A stretch of DNA of 64,000 nucleotides, taken from contig NC_026505.1 of NCBI RefSeq assembly GCF_000182925.2, positions 3,410,001 to 3,474,000 on the forward strand, written 5' to 3'. The stretch is from Neurospora crassa OR74A (taxonomy: Eukaryota; Ascomycota; Sordariomycetes; Sordariales; Sordariaceae). Shown one piece after another: positions 1 to 15,120 of this stretch (within the stretch, counting starts at the first letter, position 1; every line of letters starts with the position of its first letter). Position numbers and translations under genes: made by a program. Below the pieces are notes generated by a model, which was not told where the DNA came from, searched no databases, and worked only from the letters and a program-made list of their open reading frames with translations.

Positions 1-3000
1 TCACCCCTTGGCAGTAACGAAGTTGACTACCATCATCAGATGCTTTACTGTGTAAACAGCAATGCCAATACCGAACTGGCTCCGAAGATCTCAAGAGATT
101 TGCCGCATTTCGAGGAGCATAATTGGCAGATGTGACGGGTTTGTCATCCAACCATTTACACAACTCGTTGGTCAGACTGAGAACTATAGTATCTCATGAC
201 GTACTGCGACTTTGTGATCAGGACACTGACTATTATCAAACTCACTTTTGTATCACTGATCAACTTTCTTTCTGCCAAGATGAGATAAAGGAAGATGAAA
301 AGGTTACACAAACTGAAGGGCTGGTTGCTCGGCTTTGAGGATCGCGGACAAGTAGGATCATCGAAGTAGCGAAGAGTGCCATTTGGCAAGCCAATAATGA
401 GGGGAGGCGAACACATCCCTCCCGGACGGACAGACAAACCGCTCTCTTCTGACCGACCCAGGCAAAAGGGAAGGAAGTGAAGCAAAGAGGGAACGAACGA
501 GGTGACGAAGGAAGGCACCCGGTTGCCTTTTCCCGGATAGAGTGAAAGGGGAAACCGCCGAGCCAATGGCACCTGCCGGTCTTCTTCGTATACATTCCTC
601 GACCATTGGTCGTTTGCTCGAACCGGCGTCGTAACACAGTTCGACAAGAAGTGGTCAAAGAGAAGAACACGTGAATCGAAGTTCCCATCTGCTGCATGTA
701 CTGCTCTTATGCCGGGAGCTTGGAGAGCGGCAATCAGAAGAGGGGTTCCGAAACTAGCTGGCAGAGGCTGCCAGAGTCCAGACAAATGGAGAGGATAAGA
801 ATGCCAACATTGCGACTGCTTGCTGCCTGGACCGTAATCAGATGATCTTTCATGCAGCACCGACGCGAGGAAGGAGGATCAAGGTGGTATACCAAGCATA
901 TAAGATGACTGATATCATGAAATGCGTGTCTGTTTCGCTCAGTAGCGGTACATAAAGGTTCAGAGAAACTTGAGCTTGCCGAAGTACCGTCTCCGCCTGC
1001 CAGCTGGTGTGGGTGATACCTTCTTCATTAGTTCTGGGTCGTTCCCTTGAGGCAACACTGCATAAGGTACGGAGGTGCTGGCAGAGCAAGACAGGAGGAG
1101 GGCGATGTCGGTCAATCATAATGATTGAGGACTTCGGCTGGCCAGCTGAAGTGCTCCTTGTTGGGCGATCTCCACAATGTCCAATCCGGACCTGGTAACA
1201 AGGTGTCAGGAAGATGCATTGCAATCGGCGTGCTCGGACTAGCACCGTCTGGTCTGTCTGTCCCGCCGTCATGCATTACGAACAAGTAGCAACTAGTCCT
1301 GACACCGTTATAGGCACTCGGGCCTGTTCCTTTCGACGAATACGGAGGTACCAGATAATATGTTCAACTGTGTTGTGTACACGGTAGGGAGGGGCGTTGA
1401 TGGTCAAAGAAAAAGGGGCATCCATCATGTAGATGAAAATAGGAGTCAGAGAGGCGTCAAGTCGCGCAAAGGCGGCCAGTCCCCAAGCGCTATCAAACGC
1501 TGCCAGAGCTATCGATAGGACTTTTTGTGCGACATGAGCTGGCCAACCCCAGAGGCAAACGCCACATCAAATGCCAAACCGCTGCATGTCGCAATCTCTT
1601 CCCAACCTCCAACCACTAACGACCACCGCCTGGGAACAACCACCAAAGCGCGCCCAACGAGAAGTCCACGATACACTCGACACACCTCGCCCAGACCTGC
1701 TCGGAGGAGGCACCTCTACATTCATCTCACCGTCATGGCCTAGCGCGTTGCGGCCGTGGATGAGCTGCGTCATGCCAGATATCTCCCAAGGTAGTCGAGG
1801 GAGGACAGGTTAAGTTGACCCAACAAGCTTCTATCATGCCCGCTTGATCAGGCTTTCAGGGGTCGAGTCTCCTCCCAACCACACGCTTTTCCCCATGGTT
1901 GCCTTGCCGACATCTCCTGCATGTTTGCCCTACCTGTCTTCCTTTTCCTTCCCCCTCTGTCGCTTTCAACACGACAGCCTCCATCCTGACCAGACCTTCG
2001 GCATTGCCTGTTTCCGGTTCTCTTTCGGCCATCTTTCTCTAACACATTGCAGGCTATCCAGCTTCCCCGCGGTTCTTATTCCCAGAACAATCTCGCTCTA
2101 TACGAATTCTCAAGCCACAGGGGACATGGAAACGGGAGCTGAGGAGCAAAGAACTCCCACAGTGGCTGACAGGGCATTCGCGGAAGAGGAAGGTGGTCGA
2201 GCCAGAGCCCCAATTCATCCCAGGCCAAGACCTTCTCCAGGAAGGCAAATAAAATCAAGATGAGACAGCAATTCCTACATGAATACAAAGCACCAGCTTG
2301 CAAGCGCCGGCGCGCAGTGGTATACGAGAATCTTGGCAGAAGGTGCTGTGGTAAAAGGTTAACAAATAGATCACTGCCTACCTCCATCCTCGCTTTTCGA
2401 CAAGGGACTGCCTCCCCCAATTCGTCCCATAGAAGCCTCGGAAGAGCTTCCAACATACCCTAGCATGCACCTTGTCAGCACGAGCAAAGGTTGCTTATTC
2501 CATATCCTTCCCGTATCCCCATTTCAGCTGAAGAGGCCGGAAACAAGGCGGCGACCCGAAAGCAATGCAGACATCCAGATACCCAGCACTCTGGCATGCT
2601 GAGCCTCACAAGAAGGCAACCTCCATAACGCATGTTTTTTTGCACCTGCATCTTCTTTTGCGCTTGCTTTGGTCAAGGCTGGCTTCACTTTACTTTGCAT
2701 TGTCGCTTCCCTGATCTTACTTGTCTCACCTTCCACTCGCTCATCCAGTGGACAGGGGCCTCAGAGACGTGAGGAAGCCAAGAGATGTTAGGAATAGAGT
2801 GATACTTCGGAGAGTACGGTGCTCTGTCACTATCTGAGAAAATACAAAAAAAAAGCACCAGGAACCAGGAGGAGACGCCACGCGACCTCTATACCTAGGC
2901 CCTGTTGGTGATTGTAGCTTGTGCTACGCCCTGTGCCCTTTCCGTATGGACAATGGCGGGAGGGATTTTCTTGGTGGCGGAAAACCTGGGAGTCTGTTGT

Positions 3001-6000
3001 GCTAACTTGACAAAGTAGCAGAACACAGAGCTGGAAGACTCTGTCGCCTGCGGGAATATTCATGGAATCGCGGTTACATTTAAGCCTGTACACAAAATCC
3101 ACTGCGCGGGGTCTCCGTCTTACCGCCGTTTGGCTCCCAAGTCTATGTGCAGGAGGCTTTCAAGGTCCCGAGTCACTGAGATATGGTTCTATCAAGAATG
3201 ATCTGTGTTCCATACTTGAATGACCTCGGAGAGATCAAACTGCCCTATTCTTCGTTTACGGAAAGCATGTGAGCGACCACCCACTTATTACAAAGAGCAA
3301 CATGATCTCGAACGATAGGTTTGGGCGTGAGGGATCCTCTACCCGGTATTACGGTTTGACAAGGAGACGTGAGAAGACAGGAACGCATGACAAGCATTGC
3401 CTGGAACCAATGAGAAGCACGACTACAAACTTACGATGCCACGATACACTTGGTGATGTACATCGAAAAGAGTGACTCGAAGATGGGGAATCACGCTTTG
3501 CGACACGGTCCTCCGGTCTTCGGTTCCTGACCGGAGCAGACGGCCATCCATGGTGAGCTCACCGTTTTCACTCCTCAACAGGGTCAACCCGCCTTGGGTC
3601 TTCCTCCATCATACCAGGAGCCCGATCGAAAGCACGCCATTTCTCTGTTGATGGTCACGAAGTAGGCCACGCATGTGTGCTTACGCATGCGAGTGTTTGT
3701 GTTATTGATATCGGTGCCTCTATGTCAGGCAGTCAGGTGTGTCTGGCTCTATGTAGGTATCCGGGTTTACTGCCCGGTCGTTCCCGCTTGAATTGCCCCA
3801 GACTGTCGCCGGCGCATCCTTCTTGCTGCCTCAATCACCATTCATCCCGCTGTGTGCCATCTATCTTTCAACCGGGCGGCTACTAAAATTACTGGGCGAT
3901 GCGAGAATGGTGTGCCTGCCAAAGAAGTGGAGCGAGATCATGGGTGGTGTCACGAGCCTCATCATGTTTCATGCAACATTCTCTTTACTACAACCTATCT
4001 GACGGGTCCTCACACCACCCGATTAAGGGAGATTGGTGGTTCCCCGATAGTCTATCATGGGGAAATGAGCATGGATATTGTGATGACGACTAATTATCGC
4101 CAGGCTGGGCCGTCAAAAGAGTGTACCTTTAGCCATAACCGAGCCTGTCATATTATTATCCCAGCGCATGTAAGCACCCATCCATCCATACAGACTGGCA
4201 CCCTTTATCCATGTCTCTCTTGGATAATGGCATCTGGGTTTTAAGGCAACCTGACACCCCCAGAGCGTTTGGTCGTCAGGCTCACACACACCGGATACTT
4301 GCTGGAGATTATTCATTGTCTGGGTGGGCTATTGGTATCACGACAAATAGCAATCTTGGAATACTTGCTGTTCCATTTCCTCCCCAAGGCCCTTTCATTA
4401 TGCATCTTCTTGGTCCCTTGCTTCACTGGTCTTTGAACAAAAGCTTACATGGCGACATCTTACCTACATGGCAATATCTGGACTTCTAGCTATGTTGAGC
4501 TGCAGAGCGTACCGTACGAGGAAAGGTCGACACCCATAAACAGCCATCTTTTTTTGTTGTATATTGCGTCACCATTGGGTAACGATGCTTTGGAACCTCG
4601 TGGTGTCAAGTGTCTTTGGGGGGAGAAAGACAAAAACAGAACAAAGAAGGGGGAAAAAAACCCCTCGAGAAACAAGTGCTAGTTCAACCACAACACTACC
4701 GCTTCTACTTACTCAAGCGGTTTTGCTCAAACAGGTGTAGCGCTATGGTTTAGTTTTGATTGCAACTGATCGCATGCTTGCCAACGTGGCTATTCTGATG
4801 CTCGGGTAGCTTGAGAGATAGATATTGGTGGACTCAGAAGCATGCTTTGGACTCCCGCGCTGAACTTTGCTACTCTCAGTTAGACTCGGAGTTAGATAGG
4901 GTTGAGTGAAGCAGTACTACATGACAGATCGCCCTCCCTCTCATGAAATTCATCCTATCTCGCTGGCATGCTGTCTGTTTTTGTTCTTAGTGAGTGTCTC
5001 GATGCCTAGGTTGACTTCCGAAGCATGCCATAGCAGTCCGAAGAAGCGAACGGAGCAAGGACCCTCACAGGGTTTGGCAAGAGGCATCAGGAGATTGTTG
5101 CTCTCATATCTCACACTGTAGGGCCTGTCCCATCACGGGTCAGACGACCGAGAGAGTGAGGTTCGACAACGAAGAGAATAGAGCCAGTGGCATAGCGAGC
5201 CAGGTAAGTGACCCCCGATGATGACTAGTTAGACACCAGCTAAGTCATCTTGAGATAGAACATAACTATGTTGAATGTGTAGCTAACGACGTTGAATGCA
5301 TATGACTTGTGTAGATTTTGACCGTTCAGTGCAATGGGCTCGGCAAATGTTGTGACACCAGACCGGCGGGAATCTCCCCTTGAGCAACGGCGACAACAAC
5401 GACAACGAGGATTGACCTGTACTTTACCGAGCCCGGCTGGTTATGGCTATAGAGAGGGCATTGATAGAGGCAGCAATGATGACTCCAAAATTGTTACGGT
5501 ACGAGCCTGAAATGAGCAGTTATGGGCTGGTAAAGACCAAAACGGTATGAAAAAGGCTTACTCTCCGCGGTCTCTAAAACTTCACTTTGAATCTAGGTAG
5601 GTAAAAAAAAACACTCGCCAGCCACTGTTCAGTCCCATTGCATTAACGGACAGTAGCAAACGACGGTAGTCTAGTCCCTTTCAACCATTCATATACTCTC
5701 AACCCAGCTCACTGGGCAGCAAGGAACTATATGGGCCTTCCCGGCTTGGTCGCTCTGATCAACCCCTATCCTAGCTCAGGCATATATTGCATTTTGCCCA
5801 TTGCGTACAACTTGTTGTTTCCTTCCCCCATGTCTTTCGCCGTTCCTCTGACTCTCATCTTTGAGTGTGCGGTGACTTGAAAGTCTCTGCGATGCTTTTT
5901 TTTTCCCGACAGCTTTCGGTATCAGGATTGATTGCAAGCTAGAGGTCATGTATTTGCCTCTACATCTCGTCTATCGAGCTACCGTACCGAACGCCACTGC

Positions 6001-7380
6001 GTATAGGAACATATATCCTTATCAAAAATCATGGAGCAGACAGGCGAAGAGAGCAAACACCATGCAGTCTCATGACGTGACATGTCGTATTCCTCGCCTT
6101 CTAGCCCAAAACAAAGAGAATGGTATTGGTTAGTTGGAAGTCCCTTCCTTGCCGAACCAGCCAGCCCCTTCTGTTCCACACGGAAAAATGTACTGATTCT
6201 TTCCCTCCCGATTTCGAGGAAATCTTAGTGTCAATGTGGCTTCTCTGTATATGAGCAATTAGTCAACAATATTTCTCCTGTCGTATATTTTACGTTGTGA
6301 CTTCCAATTACTGCCCAAGGTAGCCAGATTAAGGTACAGTTGACTCTCGCCCATTTCCCCTTCCAAGTTCTGTCTTGCGTCCTCCGCCATTGAGACTCTA
6401 TACTCGGAGTATCTCTCCTTGACATTTTTGGGCAAGAACGGCATAAGAGCGTTCGTTATATGCATCGGAAATTTTGAGCTGAAGGGCATGATGACAAGCT
6501 GAATGATAGACTCTTCACAGACCATACCTACATGTATGGCGATTACATCCCGCGAAGAAATAAACAGCCCCAAGATGGCCTATCTGGGTAAGTCCAGGAC
6601 AAGAACCCCCAACGGCCGCTGACAATTTTCCCATAACAACCCTTCCGGCATAAGCAACCCAGAGCTGAAGAGATCACGACAACTTACACATCACGGGAGA
6701 CAGGTGGTAGATGATTGATCACCTATCCCAGACATCAAACCTTACTTGCCTCTCTTACCCACCTAGCATCCACCATTCAATGTTATCTACTATAGTTCTT
6801 AAGTAACTCGACGCATAATGATTGAGGTAGGATTCCATCCCGAAGGCCACATCCTGGAGACCGAAGAGAACGCACGAAAGGAGAAGAAAAATGATGAATC
6901 AGGTGTCATCGATGTCATCATGAAAGCTGGGCACAGGTCTTGGGTTACCTATAGGATGTCTCTGTGACAGAACTGATGTGGGGGGGATTGAGGAAAGAGT
7001 GATGAGGGCATCATGGGCCTTGGCGGTATGACTTTGCTGCGACAATGGTGAGTGATAACTCACTTTCTTTGTTTGGTAGAGACATTGTTGTTGTGTTGGA
7101 CTGTAGCTGTCGCGGCTTCCGTGTTCTAACCCACAGCTGCTGTGTTCACCCGGAAAACACGGGAAGGCAATCACAGCCCACCAGGCCTGGTGGAGGTTTC
7201 GTGGGACCTGACCTTGGGAAGATGCGATTAGTTGCATACAGGCTTCTAGAGGTGGGCGTGTCAGTAATGCTGCCTATAATGACAGAAATTGCTTATAACC
7301 ATAATCAGACAAGTAAAAGGAAATGGAACCTCGTCCACATCTTATTTCCCTCTGAATCTCACCCGTACCACCAAATCTAG
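1..7380. other. Intergenic, no gene recognised
   Basis: Base composition looks ordinary for a filamentous ascomycete (mixed, not AT-rich), but every open frame is short (under about 235 codons) and none resembles a known protein family. Many open frames lack an ATG start. Around 2035-2050 there is a good fungal branch site plus acceptor (ctaac followed shortly by ttgcag) after a pyrimidine-rich stretch. This could belong to an untranslated or non-coding transcript, but I cannot define one. I saw no tRNA, rRNA or transposon motif. Confidence 0.5.
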
Positions 7381-7414
7381 ATATCCGCGTAGCAAAAGCA
7401 GACAGAAATATGGT

Positions 7415-7440
7415 CACACACACACAGGTACACACACACA
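7415..7440. repeat. CA microsatellite
   Basis: Two runs of alternating CA broken by a ggta interruption. It is a simple-sequence repeat in a gene-free region with no visible role. Confidence 0.85.
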
Positions 7441-9210
7441 TGCACAGAGATGCCTGAGATCCGTCAACAGGATGACATTCTCCCCTCTCAGGATGTACCA
7501 CCTTCACTTGTAAAAATCGTACCTAATAACAGATATTATGGCAGATGCCTACCACTTTATCACTCCAGCGTTCAAAGCAGACAGATACAAGTCTGGTTGC
7601 AGCCGAGGAACCAATGAAAGGCATGCTGAATCGCGGCCGTACCCTGTCTGCGTGTAACCAAGCTTGACTGGACTGTAACGCTTTGGGATCTTGCCTTCGC
7701 CAAAGATCTCCTCCTGGGAGGACTGTCGACGACCTTGAGATTCTTTGTAAAGCCTGACACCAGTGATGTCTGTTAGACTGTAACTATCTCTACGTAACGG
7801 AGTATGTCCAAGATCCATACCATCCGCCCTGCTTCGGTAAGGCAGGAGCATCGATTCGAGCGTACCCTCACTCCTGCAGTAGGAGGCTGTGGGCCATAAG
7901 ACAAGGCAGGGCCTCCTCTGACACACGTCCTGCATGTCGCCTCACCGACCTACTAAATAGCGAGGGAATTCGGTGTTCGGACGAAGGATAACCGAGGAAG
8001 AACTTGTACCATCGTATTAAGCCCTCGCAAGCCTACTCAACCCCACGTTTTATCGTCGACCTACACTAGTATCGATCAACCCCCTTGTTCATCCCCCTTG
8101 TCTCCTTCATCCCCCCTCGCTCGCTCGCCATTTCCATGAGTGGAATGCCACCCTCCTAGCGAGATATTTTGATGGCAAAAGAGGAAAGAAAGGCAATGAC
8201 ATGGGTGCAAAGATCGGTCGGTTGATCGATGAGATGCATGTCAGGTTGTTGGTGCCGGCCAACTACCGGTTGAGGGGCCTTTACCCTGGAGAAAAGCGGT
8301 TAGAGGAGGGAGAGAAGGGATGGGGAAAGAACATGGATGACCTGGACAGAGGATGGTACTGGATCATTGATGTACTAACTGATAACCTGAATATTAGCAA
8401 GTGTCTACTAGAGGTATTAAGGCAGCAGAGATAAATATGACAGTAGTCATACTGAGGACAACGAACTCAACAGCACGGGAAGATGCACACATCCACCAGA
8501 CAGATTTGCAGGACGCCCTTCCGCTTGGTGGCTTTCTTCTTCCCCGCATGTTTTTCGATCTTCCCTCTTCATGTTCGAAAAGGAAAAAGGGGAAAAGATC
8601 AACAGGAAAACGTTCGACAGGACAGAGATCTTCGCATGGACATTTATTGATCCCGGTTCCGCGAGTGAGCCTATTCAAATCTTACCAGACTCTTCTGAAT
8701 TAGCACCGATACATACACCACATCACTGATAAGTCCTCCACTCACTGTTGACTCTTGGCGAACATCACAACCCTCAAGGATTATAATACCATGACACTTG
8801 CAGTATCTCGCCATCAACGCATTTCATGCTTCCGTACGGTAAGTTCTTACTAAACGCTACCAAGCTGGCGCTGTACGTTGTTTGCCTCAGCGTTTTCAGG
8901 TTACGTCCGCATCATCGACCGCTTCATTGGCTTCATTGGCACTAGTAGCGGCGGCATCAGCACGTTGTTTCTCTGTGCCCAACCGCTCCTCCAGTCAGTC
9001 AGACACTCAAGCAAGCAGGCCACGCAACGCAACGGCACCGAAACGGAACCTACCATTCAGCCAACTACCTAGCCAACCAACTAGAGTCATCTCCTGTAAC
9101 CAACTGATCCCCAACAACGAGTTAGTAAAGCCAACTGAGAACAGGCACAGACAACCGTTCTGTTTCTTTGTGTTTCGGCAGACCATAGCCGAGTAAACGA
9201 ACGACTATGA

Positions 9211-9236
9211 TGCTGCTGCTGCTGCTGCTGCTGCTG
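9211..9236. repeat. TGC/CAG trinucleotide run
   Basis: About 8.7 uninterrupted copies of TGC. On the minus strand it would read as a glutamine run within a 66-codon open frame, but that frame has no family resemblance, so I treat it as a non-coding microsatellite. Confidence 0.85.
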
Positions 9237-12200
9237 ATTTTGCTTATGCCATGCCTTGCTGGATATCTTGCAAGAAGTGTATTGCATGTATATAGTATAT
9301 ACGTAGTAAAGAGTTATGGTTTACTAGTGTCTTCCAGGAGAGGATGATCACCATCAGACTAGTTAGCAACTAGTTGGATAGACGGACATGACGAACTCGA
9401 TAGTGGCTTCATTTGGATTTTAGCCCCATTCACTAACAGTCATGAAATGTGCTTGGGTTGCTCCCGATCTTCCTCATCTTTCACAGTACACCAAGCCCCG
9501 CCCTCCACGGGACGTTACGCAAAGTGCAAGTGCGGGCACGGGCGGGACTGACCGCCAGCCAAACGGACGGCCGGCCGGTAGGCAGGCGTTGAATGTATGT
9601 ATGGCGCAACGGTCCAGTCGGAGCCATCAGTTGTTCGCGGGCAGATAAACAGACAGGACGGACGGGAAGAAGGGGGAAGGGAACGGATGGATGAATGAAT
9701 GAACGTATGGTTGAAGAGCAGCATTTGCCTGCCGAATGAAACAGACAGATGGGCGGCTGGAGCATAGATTGATTTGCCTCGGAGTCCTCTGTCTTCTGCA
9801 ATGACAACCTTGAGATTCCGGAGTCCTTAGTTGAATCCGGTACGTCCGTCTGGCTTCGGGTCCCCGCTAGTTTCGGGGATCTTCCATTTGGGTAGACGGA
9901 CGCCCGCCAGCGCGCCCGGAGTAAGCTAGATAGTGGGGTTTACTCACTCGAGCAGGCAAAGATACATGGCACTTTGCTACTCGTGGCTGCCCGGGTAAGG
10001 TACACAGTTGATCTTGATCAATAAAAAAAAACTGGCATGTAGAAATATGTTCTCCATCCGTGGAATCTAGGTACCTTTGCTGGCTGAAATCTTTCCATAG
10101 TGACAGTATCTTCCTGTTCCCTCTTCGAATCTTTCCGGCAGTCAGTGACTGAACGCCGCAGCTTCCACTAAATAAACTAAGTGTTGATTATCCCAATAGT
10201 CATGCCACTCATCTCTTCGATCAGCACCATATGGCACCGTCCTCGCATACCGGTATATGCCAAGGAAGGGGCCACCTGGTGGTTCACTAGCGTTTGAGTG
10301 GAGAGAGGTGAGACCGACGGCATCAAGACGTTCACAAGATCACGAAATGGAACCCGGACCGATCATAGTGAACATCTGGAAAAAAGAAGGTGCAATGGAG
10401 TGAGAACGAGAGAGATCCTGCTCCCACAGAACCAAAACAAGTAGAAGCAAAACGAAAACGCTACGGGGCAGTGACGGCCAAGAGAGCCAGTGGGAAGGAA
10501 CGGATAATCGCGGCGCTGGGTAGTATTCATAACGTGGAGGCAGGAGCAACCAGAAAAGAAATGAATTCCACTGATGAACAAAACTAACCCGCAAGGATGT
10601 GAAAGTAAGAGCGTTTGTGAGCGGGTGAGTTGAGGGAAAAAGGCGTGTTCTCATGTCTGTCTGACGTGGCTAGACTGGAGGATGGAGACTGGAGAGTGGA
10701 TGGGGCAATATCTATCAAGATCTAATCGAGCAAAAGAGCGCAATTGGTTTGATAGGGCAGATATTATAGCCGAGAATGGGGCAAAATGCTACCCTAAATC
10801 AGCTTGACTTGGCCGTTGTATGGATGGTTGTTTAGTCAACATGCGTAGTCCTAGACTATTTACTGTAGCCTCAAGTCCTACGGGTATGTAGCAGATAACG
10901 GGTCCCGTCCCAGATCCCGTTTTGCTCCCCGTGGGCCCTTCAAATCCCTTTGCAATCGCTTAGACAAATCTCGTGACGGACCAAGAATGCGAACAAGTGA
11001 GAACGAGAGAAGCTTGAGGGCCGGCTAGTAACAAGGCGTGCTGTGCTGGCACGTTGCATTCTCCTGGGATATGTTTGATTTTGAGAACATGAAGAAATAA
11101 GCCAATGTGCAGTTTTCGATGTGCCGAGACGGAACCCAAACGGCAAGTAGAACAACCTCCTCTCCTATGGATTTCTATGGAGTCTTCATGATGGAGTGTG
11201 ATAGGTCAGTTGAAACTGAACCGCAGTGGTTGGCTCGCTGGGTTTGGAAGATCATGATCGTTAGATGGAATAAACGTCAGCCTTAGTTCAGTACTAAGCT
11301 CATGCTTGTAAGCGGTGCAGATAATGGGCGCAAGGCAGCTGATCGTTAGAGGAACGGCAATGGTAAGGTAAGATAAGATGGTAGGAAAGACTAAGACGGA
11401 GCCTAGTCCGCATCGAAAACGGGAGTAGCCCGATGGGGGACCGAGGGAAACAAAAAGATTGGGTGACTTCAGTTTCCCATACAAATAACACGGCAGAGTG
11501 CAGTGACTAAAACTGTAAGATAGCCAAAGGGTATAACAGGAAGTCTGCATATTTTCTTATGCTTCAGTCATTAGAACCATGCCCTTCCGTGCACTAAAGC
11601 GGCATGCCTCAAGCGTGGGAGTTTTCGTGTGTGCTTGCTGTCTCTGGATCTCTGAGGGTGAGGTACCCGTGACAATCGCCGACTTGCGATAACCCACAAA
11701 CGCCTCGCTTTTCCTTTGGTTGTTTGAAAATTCATGGTATGGTCGCACAGGATGGATTAAGGGGTAGTATCAATCACACTCCGCCCACGCAGAAGTGGTT
11801 TTTGCGTCTTGAGAATGCAATTGACAACTGACAATTGAGCATTGGTGGCGTACGCGGGAAATGTTGGGAGCAGTGAGACTGAGAAACGAATTTTGTTGTG
11901 ACCGAGTGGAAATTGACGTGATGGTATTCTCGTCTTGCGGTCTACCCTGTAAGATAGCCATGACAAGTGTCCACGAATTGCTACTTTAAGTTTCCCAGCA
12001 GATCTGACGACATGCAAGAATAGTCCAAAGAAGTGAAGATTAACAGCCGTCTAGAGGAACAACGGTGGCTGGACGTGTCGAAGAAGGAAAGAGGCAGTGT
12101 CTGGACCGTAGTGCTTCGTCAAGTGCTGACTCGTCGTGGGCGCGTTAGGTCCATTAAGCCAGAGGCAACTTGAGCACCGTACTGTGAATGACCCATAGTC

Positions 12201-15120
12201 AACATAAGTAGCCAGGTAGAAGGACATGGAGTATTCCATGTAGAGTAAGATGGACTTGCCAAAAATTGCAAGTCAGTCCGAAAAGGTCTCAGTGTGGAAG
12301 GCAATCGATATGGTTTCCAATTAAAAAAAAAAAAGGAATCTGTCAGGTTGCACAAACCAAGGTCTGCCTGGGCTGCAGCGTGATTTGAAACCGGTGAAGA
12401 TGGGGTTTGAGACAGCTTGACGGCCCTTCACCGAACAGACTCTAACATGGGAGGTCATGGTCCTGCCGGGTTCGCAATCTCTCTTTTTGCTACCAAAGAC
12501 CCTGCTTCTCGTCGCAAGAAATCAGACAGATTGAGAAAAGGCAGGAAAGAAAGCATCTCCTTGGCGCCTTCCTGCAATCATGACGGTGATTCGTGGTTGT
12601 CTGGTCGAAAAGATGCTATGTCGAGAAAAACTACTTAACTGGAAATGTCCAACGCAAGCTCAACATTGATAAGATCTCTTGGATGAGTTCAGCAATGCTA
12701 CCAGGTACCTACCGCTCCCGTTCGTACTGTATCCCAGATTAAAGACCCTCCCAGAAGGAAAAAAAAAAGGAAAAGAAAAAGAAACATCGTCAGTCGTGTT
12801 CCGTCATTGGAGTTGACCGCATGCTCGTGCATATACGGACAGCATGTCGCCCATCGACGGCGTAGGTGTGCTTTTGGGCTATGGAAAAGAGCATGATCAG
12901 ACATATCTAACCAATTCCATCAGACGCCAGCCTACGCCTAAGAGCCTACTGTCGTTGTTGCGGGCCGACTTTGGCCTTGACATCGCCAAATCAGGCAGAA
13001 TGACAGGCAGTATACGGATGAATGTGATATTTAGTAAGGTAAGCTGGTAGCCGAGGTCATCTGTCTCTGCGTGTGAGCTGCACGATGCCGAAAGGGGCAG
13101 CCACGACTCGTGATATATGGCAGTCTGGCTTTTGATGACAGGCAGGAGAGGGGGGCCGGGGGCCTGGAGAGGGAAGGAGCGAAATGGTCATCACCTAACT
13201 CGTCTCGAGAAAAGCTGGGGATCGGACCTGAGGCGCCTCCCGATAATCCTGTAGTGAATTTCATGATGAGCGAGACACGCATAAGGAAGGATGGGTCTCA
13301 AGGGTTCAGAGTTGCCTGCCAAGGCTCGCAAGACTCGACTAGATCAGCCACGGGCATCCGGGGAAAGAGCACTGAAACTAAAGAGGGTATTCCCATGATA
13401 ATCAGTGGCGGGTCCAGACCTGACGACAAGCGCATTATTTCCCCGGGTGCTGTGTAGTTTGGGGCTGTCTGGCCGTCCACCGCTAAGCATATGTGGACAA
13501 TAAACATGGGCAGCATGTGGCAACTGGCATCGTCAGCCTCGCTGGCGGGCGAGTTGGAGAAGGATGGCATGAAATGGGGGATGCCACGAGGTGTTGTACA
13601 TTGGCGGAAGGGTACGATGATTGCACTCATACGGTACACGTCGACCAGACGTTATAGATAAATTCCAAATGCCACTGTATTTCCCGAACGTATAAGCATA
13701 CGAACAGAAGACCGGGAAGAGAAGGGATTGAGGGGGCATCTGGTCAAGTAGGTGCCCGGTTTAATGATCCTCGCATGGATGACTTTTGAATATCCATAGC
13801 TACCTGTGCTTATAATGTCGATTTTCGCCTCGCGCCGATGAAACTTATCATAGGGATGAGCACAGGGAGGTAAGGGAGGTACCTCTAATGAGGCAAGTCA
13901 GACATCCCAAGATAACATCAGACGAAATCTGCTGGAGTTGCGCGCATGATCACTGCAAGCTTGACGATGGGGAAAGTCAATCGTGATAATGAGATGCAAT
14001 CGTGTGTTATTTTTGTCGTCGTCGGTCGAAGCTAAAGCGAACGATATTGCGATATTGGCATCAACGGCGGATGGAGCACCGCACCTGCCTAATTTCGACT
14101 TTCAGCATGTTGGGTTATTTAAGATCCTTGGTACATATTTCTACCGCGATTACGACAAAGAAAAGGTGCTGTAGCATGTCACGACGCATTTATTTCCACT
14201 ACGTCATGAATGCACATTTTTGCCAGCTGATGCTGCCGGGTTAACACAGGAACAGGGGCATCTTGGCGGACGGGACGGGACCGACATTGGGTGAAACTGC
14301 GAAAGCCCTTTTGCATTCGACAACCAAGCAGACACGGGCGGGCATCTTCTACATAGTATACCTAGAGGTACCCACGGAGCCTACCTATCTATCAAGTGGG
14401 CACTTGGAGAACCACTCAGCTAATCACCTGGCCGTCGTACATGGTTCCAGTTCTTCTGATTTTTTTCTACCACAGTACTCTCTCTTGTCGAGCTGCCCCC
14501 TGGGATTTTCTCGTCGGGCAAGGTTGTAAAGTCGGTGGAAAGAGAAGAGAACTAAAAGGCTTGGTTGTAGGCTTGGCTTCCGCGCTGGGTTAATACAGGT
14601 GGTTTATGTACGTAACGATCTAGGTATGTAACGAAAGCTGTAATCCTCCCCTGTGCATAAGTTACGCGAGCACCGTTCAAGGATTCAATACGTAACGAAA
14701 CTTACTCCGAAGTTTTCCTTTTTTCCTCCAGCTCTAAAAACGGAGGAGTGAAATTTTGCAGGTCACGAAAGTTTACGTACCCTGCTATAGGCTCCGAGCT
14801 CCGTTCTTCTTGTTCCCGTCCACTGCACACTAGGTACTCACTGCGGAGCACTTCAAGTTACCTACTCCATCACTTTTTACTGAATGCCAGAGCCCGAGGT
14901 TGCCATTCCTGACTGTGCTGAATTGACGCGGGCATTTTATCGGGGAAATGCTTGCCAGGTTCACGCATGCAGAGAGGAAGCGAAGCTGTCGGACCATTCT
15001 AATAGAAAAAGAAAGAAGAAAAAGCCTCAAGTTGCAACTCCAAGCAGATATACCTGTCGATTGTAGGTAGTCTTAGACCCTAAATCTACTGAACCTCCGA
15101 AACGCAGTCGCCTGCACGAC

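Larger units (their letters stand above)
7381..15120. other. Intergenic, no gene recognised; simple repeats
   Basis: No supported gene. Simple repeats are present: a CA-rich tract at about 7415-7440, a TGC trinucleotide run at 9211-9236, and short A runs near 10021 and 12324. Around 14610-14780 the short word gtaacga occurs three times within about 100 bases. Open frames are short and show no family resemblance on either strand. Confidence 0.5.

Noticed and set aside
156-860. Minus-strand open frame of 234 codons
   Set aside because: Longest open frame in the left desert, but it has no family resemblance or membrane/signal pattern, and several overlapping frames of similar quality exist on the same strand. 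Treated as chance.
1844-2456. Possible spliced gene around a good branch/acceptor at about 2035-2050
   Set aside because: Acceptor context is good but I could not pair it with a donor and coding exons that make a sensible protein.
13110-13457. Plus-strand open frame of 115 codons
   Set aside because: Begins with GTG, has no recognisable domain, and lies in a region without other gene signals.
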